Assembly: GCA_027062035.1 (NCBI GenBank)
Contig: JAMOUL010000274.1
Location: 1-6,718 of the forward strand
Origin: Candidatus Aminicenantota bacterium
GTDB lineage: Bacteria > Acidobacteriota > Aminicenantia > S016-38
Direction of reading: 5' to 3'
Length of the DNA stretch: 6,718 bases
Below the pieces are notes generated by a model that was given only the letters and a program-made list of their open reading frames with translations, had not been told where the DNA came from and ran no database searches. A program made the position numbers and the translations under genes. Shown here piece by piece: positions 6,210-6,718 of the stretch. Each line of letters starts with the position of its first letter. Position 1 is the stretch's first letter.

Positions 6210-6240
6210 GTTTTAAAATTGTCTAATTATATTTTAAAAC
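6210..6240. promoter_or_regulatory. Candidate operator: perfect 10-bp inverted repeat
   Basis: GTTTTAAAAT (6210-6219) and ATTTTAAAAC (6231-6240) are exact reverse complements, separated by 11 nt. The arm centres are 21 bp apart, two helical turns. The right arm shares a base with the TATAAT box, and the left arm covers the expected start site. The position suits autorepression by the SdpR-like regulator next door. Each arm is itself almost palindromic and A+T-rich, so chance is not excluded. Confidence 0.55.
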
Positions 6241-6253
6241 CTTTTTCCGTCAT
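6226..6253 (-). promoter_or_regulatory. Promoter of the sdpR/sdpI-like operon
   Basis: On the minus strand, ATGACG (6253-6248) and a perfect TATAAT (6231-6226) are 16 bp apart. An overlapping alternative is TTGAAA (6258-6253) with TAAAAT (6236-6231), also 16 bp apart. Either places transcription start about 25-35 nt upstream of the ATG at 6188. The stretch between the 5S gene and this site shows nothing else. Confidence 0.5.
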
Positions 6254-6295
6254 TTCAAGTTCTGGAATTTGTTGTACTTGCCTGGATTTTTCCGC

Positions 6296-6308
6296 AAAAA
6301 TAAAAAAT
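6296..6308 (-). terminator. T-tract after 5S rRNA, likely rRNA operon end
   Basis: Directly after the 3' strand of the 5S closing helix, the minus strand reads ATTTTTTATTTTT. A G+C-rich helix followed by a U-tract can stop transcription. However, there is no separate compact hairpin, so this is only a candidate, and rRNA transcripts could read on into the SdpR-like gene. Confidence 0.35.
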
Positions 6309-6427
6309 GCCCGGCACCGACCTACTTTCCCACACCCTCGCGGGTGCAGTATCATCGGCCCTGGAGGGCTTAACTTCCGGGTTCGGAATGGAAACCGGGT
6401 GTTTCCCCTCCGGTATGGGCACCGGGC
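6309..6427 (-). rRNA. rrf: 5S ribosomal RNA
   Basis: The 119-nt gene has the expected 5S layout. The ends GCCCGGTGCC and GGTGCCGGGC pair over 10 positions (with G-U pairs) to form helix I. Conserved internal parts are CACCCGGTTTCCATTCCGAAC, in the helix II/III region, followed by CCCGGAAGTTAAGCCCT. The later GATGATACTGC and GGGAAAGTAGGTCGG stretches match helices IV/V. It follows the 23S gene by about 75 nt on the same strand, the usual end of a bacterial rRNA operon. Ends are set from helix I pairing and may be off by a base or two. Confidence 0.97.
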
Positions 6428-6502
6428 AAAATTAATGCAATCTATATTATATTAATCCCTGAGAACTTACTACTGCTGCAAGGTTTTGCCATGGGAGGCC
6501 CC

Positions 6503-6718
6503 GCGACAAGCCGCACGGCCGATTAGGAGCGGTCAGCTAAACGCCTTACGGCGCTTACACCTCCGCCCTATATACCTCGTAGTCTTCGAGGAGCCTTTAG
6601 GTCCCGTCCGAGAAACTCGAACGGGAACGGGAGACCTCATCTTGGGAAGGGCTTCCCGCTTAGATGCCTTCAGCGGTTATCCCTTGCGGACGTGGCTACC
6701 CAGCGCCATACCCCTGGC
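6503..6718 (-). rRNA. rrl: 23S ribosomal RNA, 3' end only (5' part outside window)
   Basis: The last ~215 nt of the gene are present. The near-universal domain VI segment GGATAACCGCTGAAGGCATC, continuing to TAAGCGGGAAGCCC, lies at about 6646-6682. It is followed by AAGATGAGGTCTCCC, an extended G+C-rich helix, and the terminal AGCTGACC...CTAATCGGCCGTGCGGCTTG. The 3' end is placed at about 6503, after GCGGCTTGTC, where the strand should pair with the unseen 5' end. Error of several bases is possible. The 75-nt spacer to 5S (6428-6502) is A+T-rich near the 5S gene and holds no tRNA. Confidence 0.95.

Noticed and set aside
6285..6302. Hairpin ATTTTT-GCGG-AAAAAT after 5S
   Set aside because: The stem is only A-T pairs, and the U-tract precedes it instead of following, so it is not a plausible intrinsic terminator.
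6428..6502. tRNA in the 23S-5S spacer
   Set aside because: The 75 nt do not fold into a cloverleaf and lack the T-loop GTTCGAATC pattern; half of it is A+T-rich.

Overview
The window looks like part of a bacterial chromosome, most likely a Firmicute of the clostridial type and perhaps a thermophile. Four things point there: strong AAGGAGG-type ribosome binding sites before most genes, a Rex redox repressor, an SdpR/SdpI-like gene pair of the Bacillus kind, and G+C-rich rRNA beside A+T-richer protein genes. The species cannot be named from the sequence alone. Everything real is on the minus strand, so the biological reading order runs from base 6718 down to base 1.

Reading in that direction, the window opens with the last ~215 nt of a 23S rRNA gene, a short spacer without a tRNA, and a complete 5S rRNA gene. 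A small two-gene operon follows: an ArsR-family repressor and a membrane protein that closely resemble B. subtilis SdpR and SdpI (autorepressor and immunity/signal receptor). A perfect 10-bp inverted repeat overlaps its promoter. Next comes rex, with a clear sigma-A type promoter and a Rex-like operator in its leader.

rex is the first gene of a tightly overlapping operon that continues to the window edge: rex, mrpE, mrpF, mrpG, a DUF4040/MbhD-type gene, a fused MbhE-MrpB gene, mrpC, and a very long MrpD-type gene. This order (E-F-G-MbhD-MbhE/B-C-D) is that of the Mrp-like membrane module of archaeal and Thermotoga-type Mbh/Mbx/Mbs complexes. It is not the A-B-C-D-E-F-G order of Bacillus Mrp antiporters. 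The last gene is open from base 2192 to base 1 without a stop. It encodes two antiporter-like modules in one polypeptide, a MrpD-like one followed by the start of a HyfB/HycC-like or MrpD-like one. In the first module the usual TM7 lysine is replaced by glutamate.

Taken together, the window holds the cation/proton-translocating arm of an Mrp-type complex. Its expression appears tied to the NADH/NAD+ ratio through the co-transcribed Rex. Whether the complex is a stand-alone Na+/H+ antiporter or the membrane arm of a redox complex (hydrogenase or oxidoreductase) depends on genes beyond base 1, which are not visible here. The most unusual features are the tandem antiporter fusion, its lysine-to-glutamate change, and the Rex-Mrp coupling.
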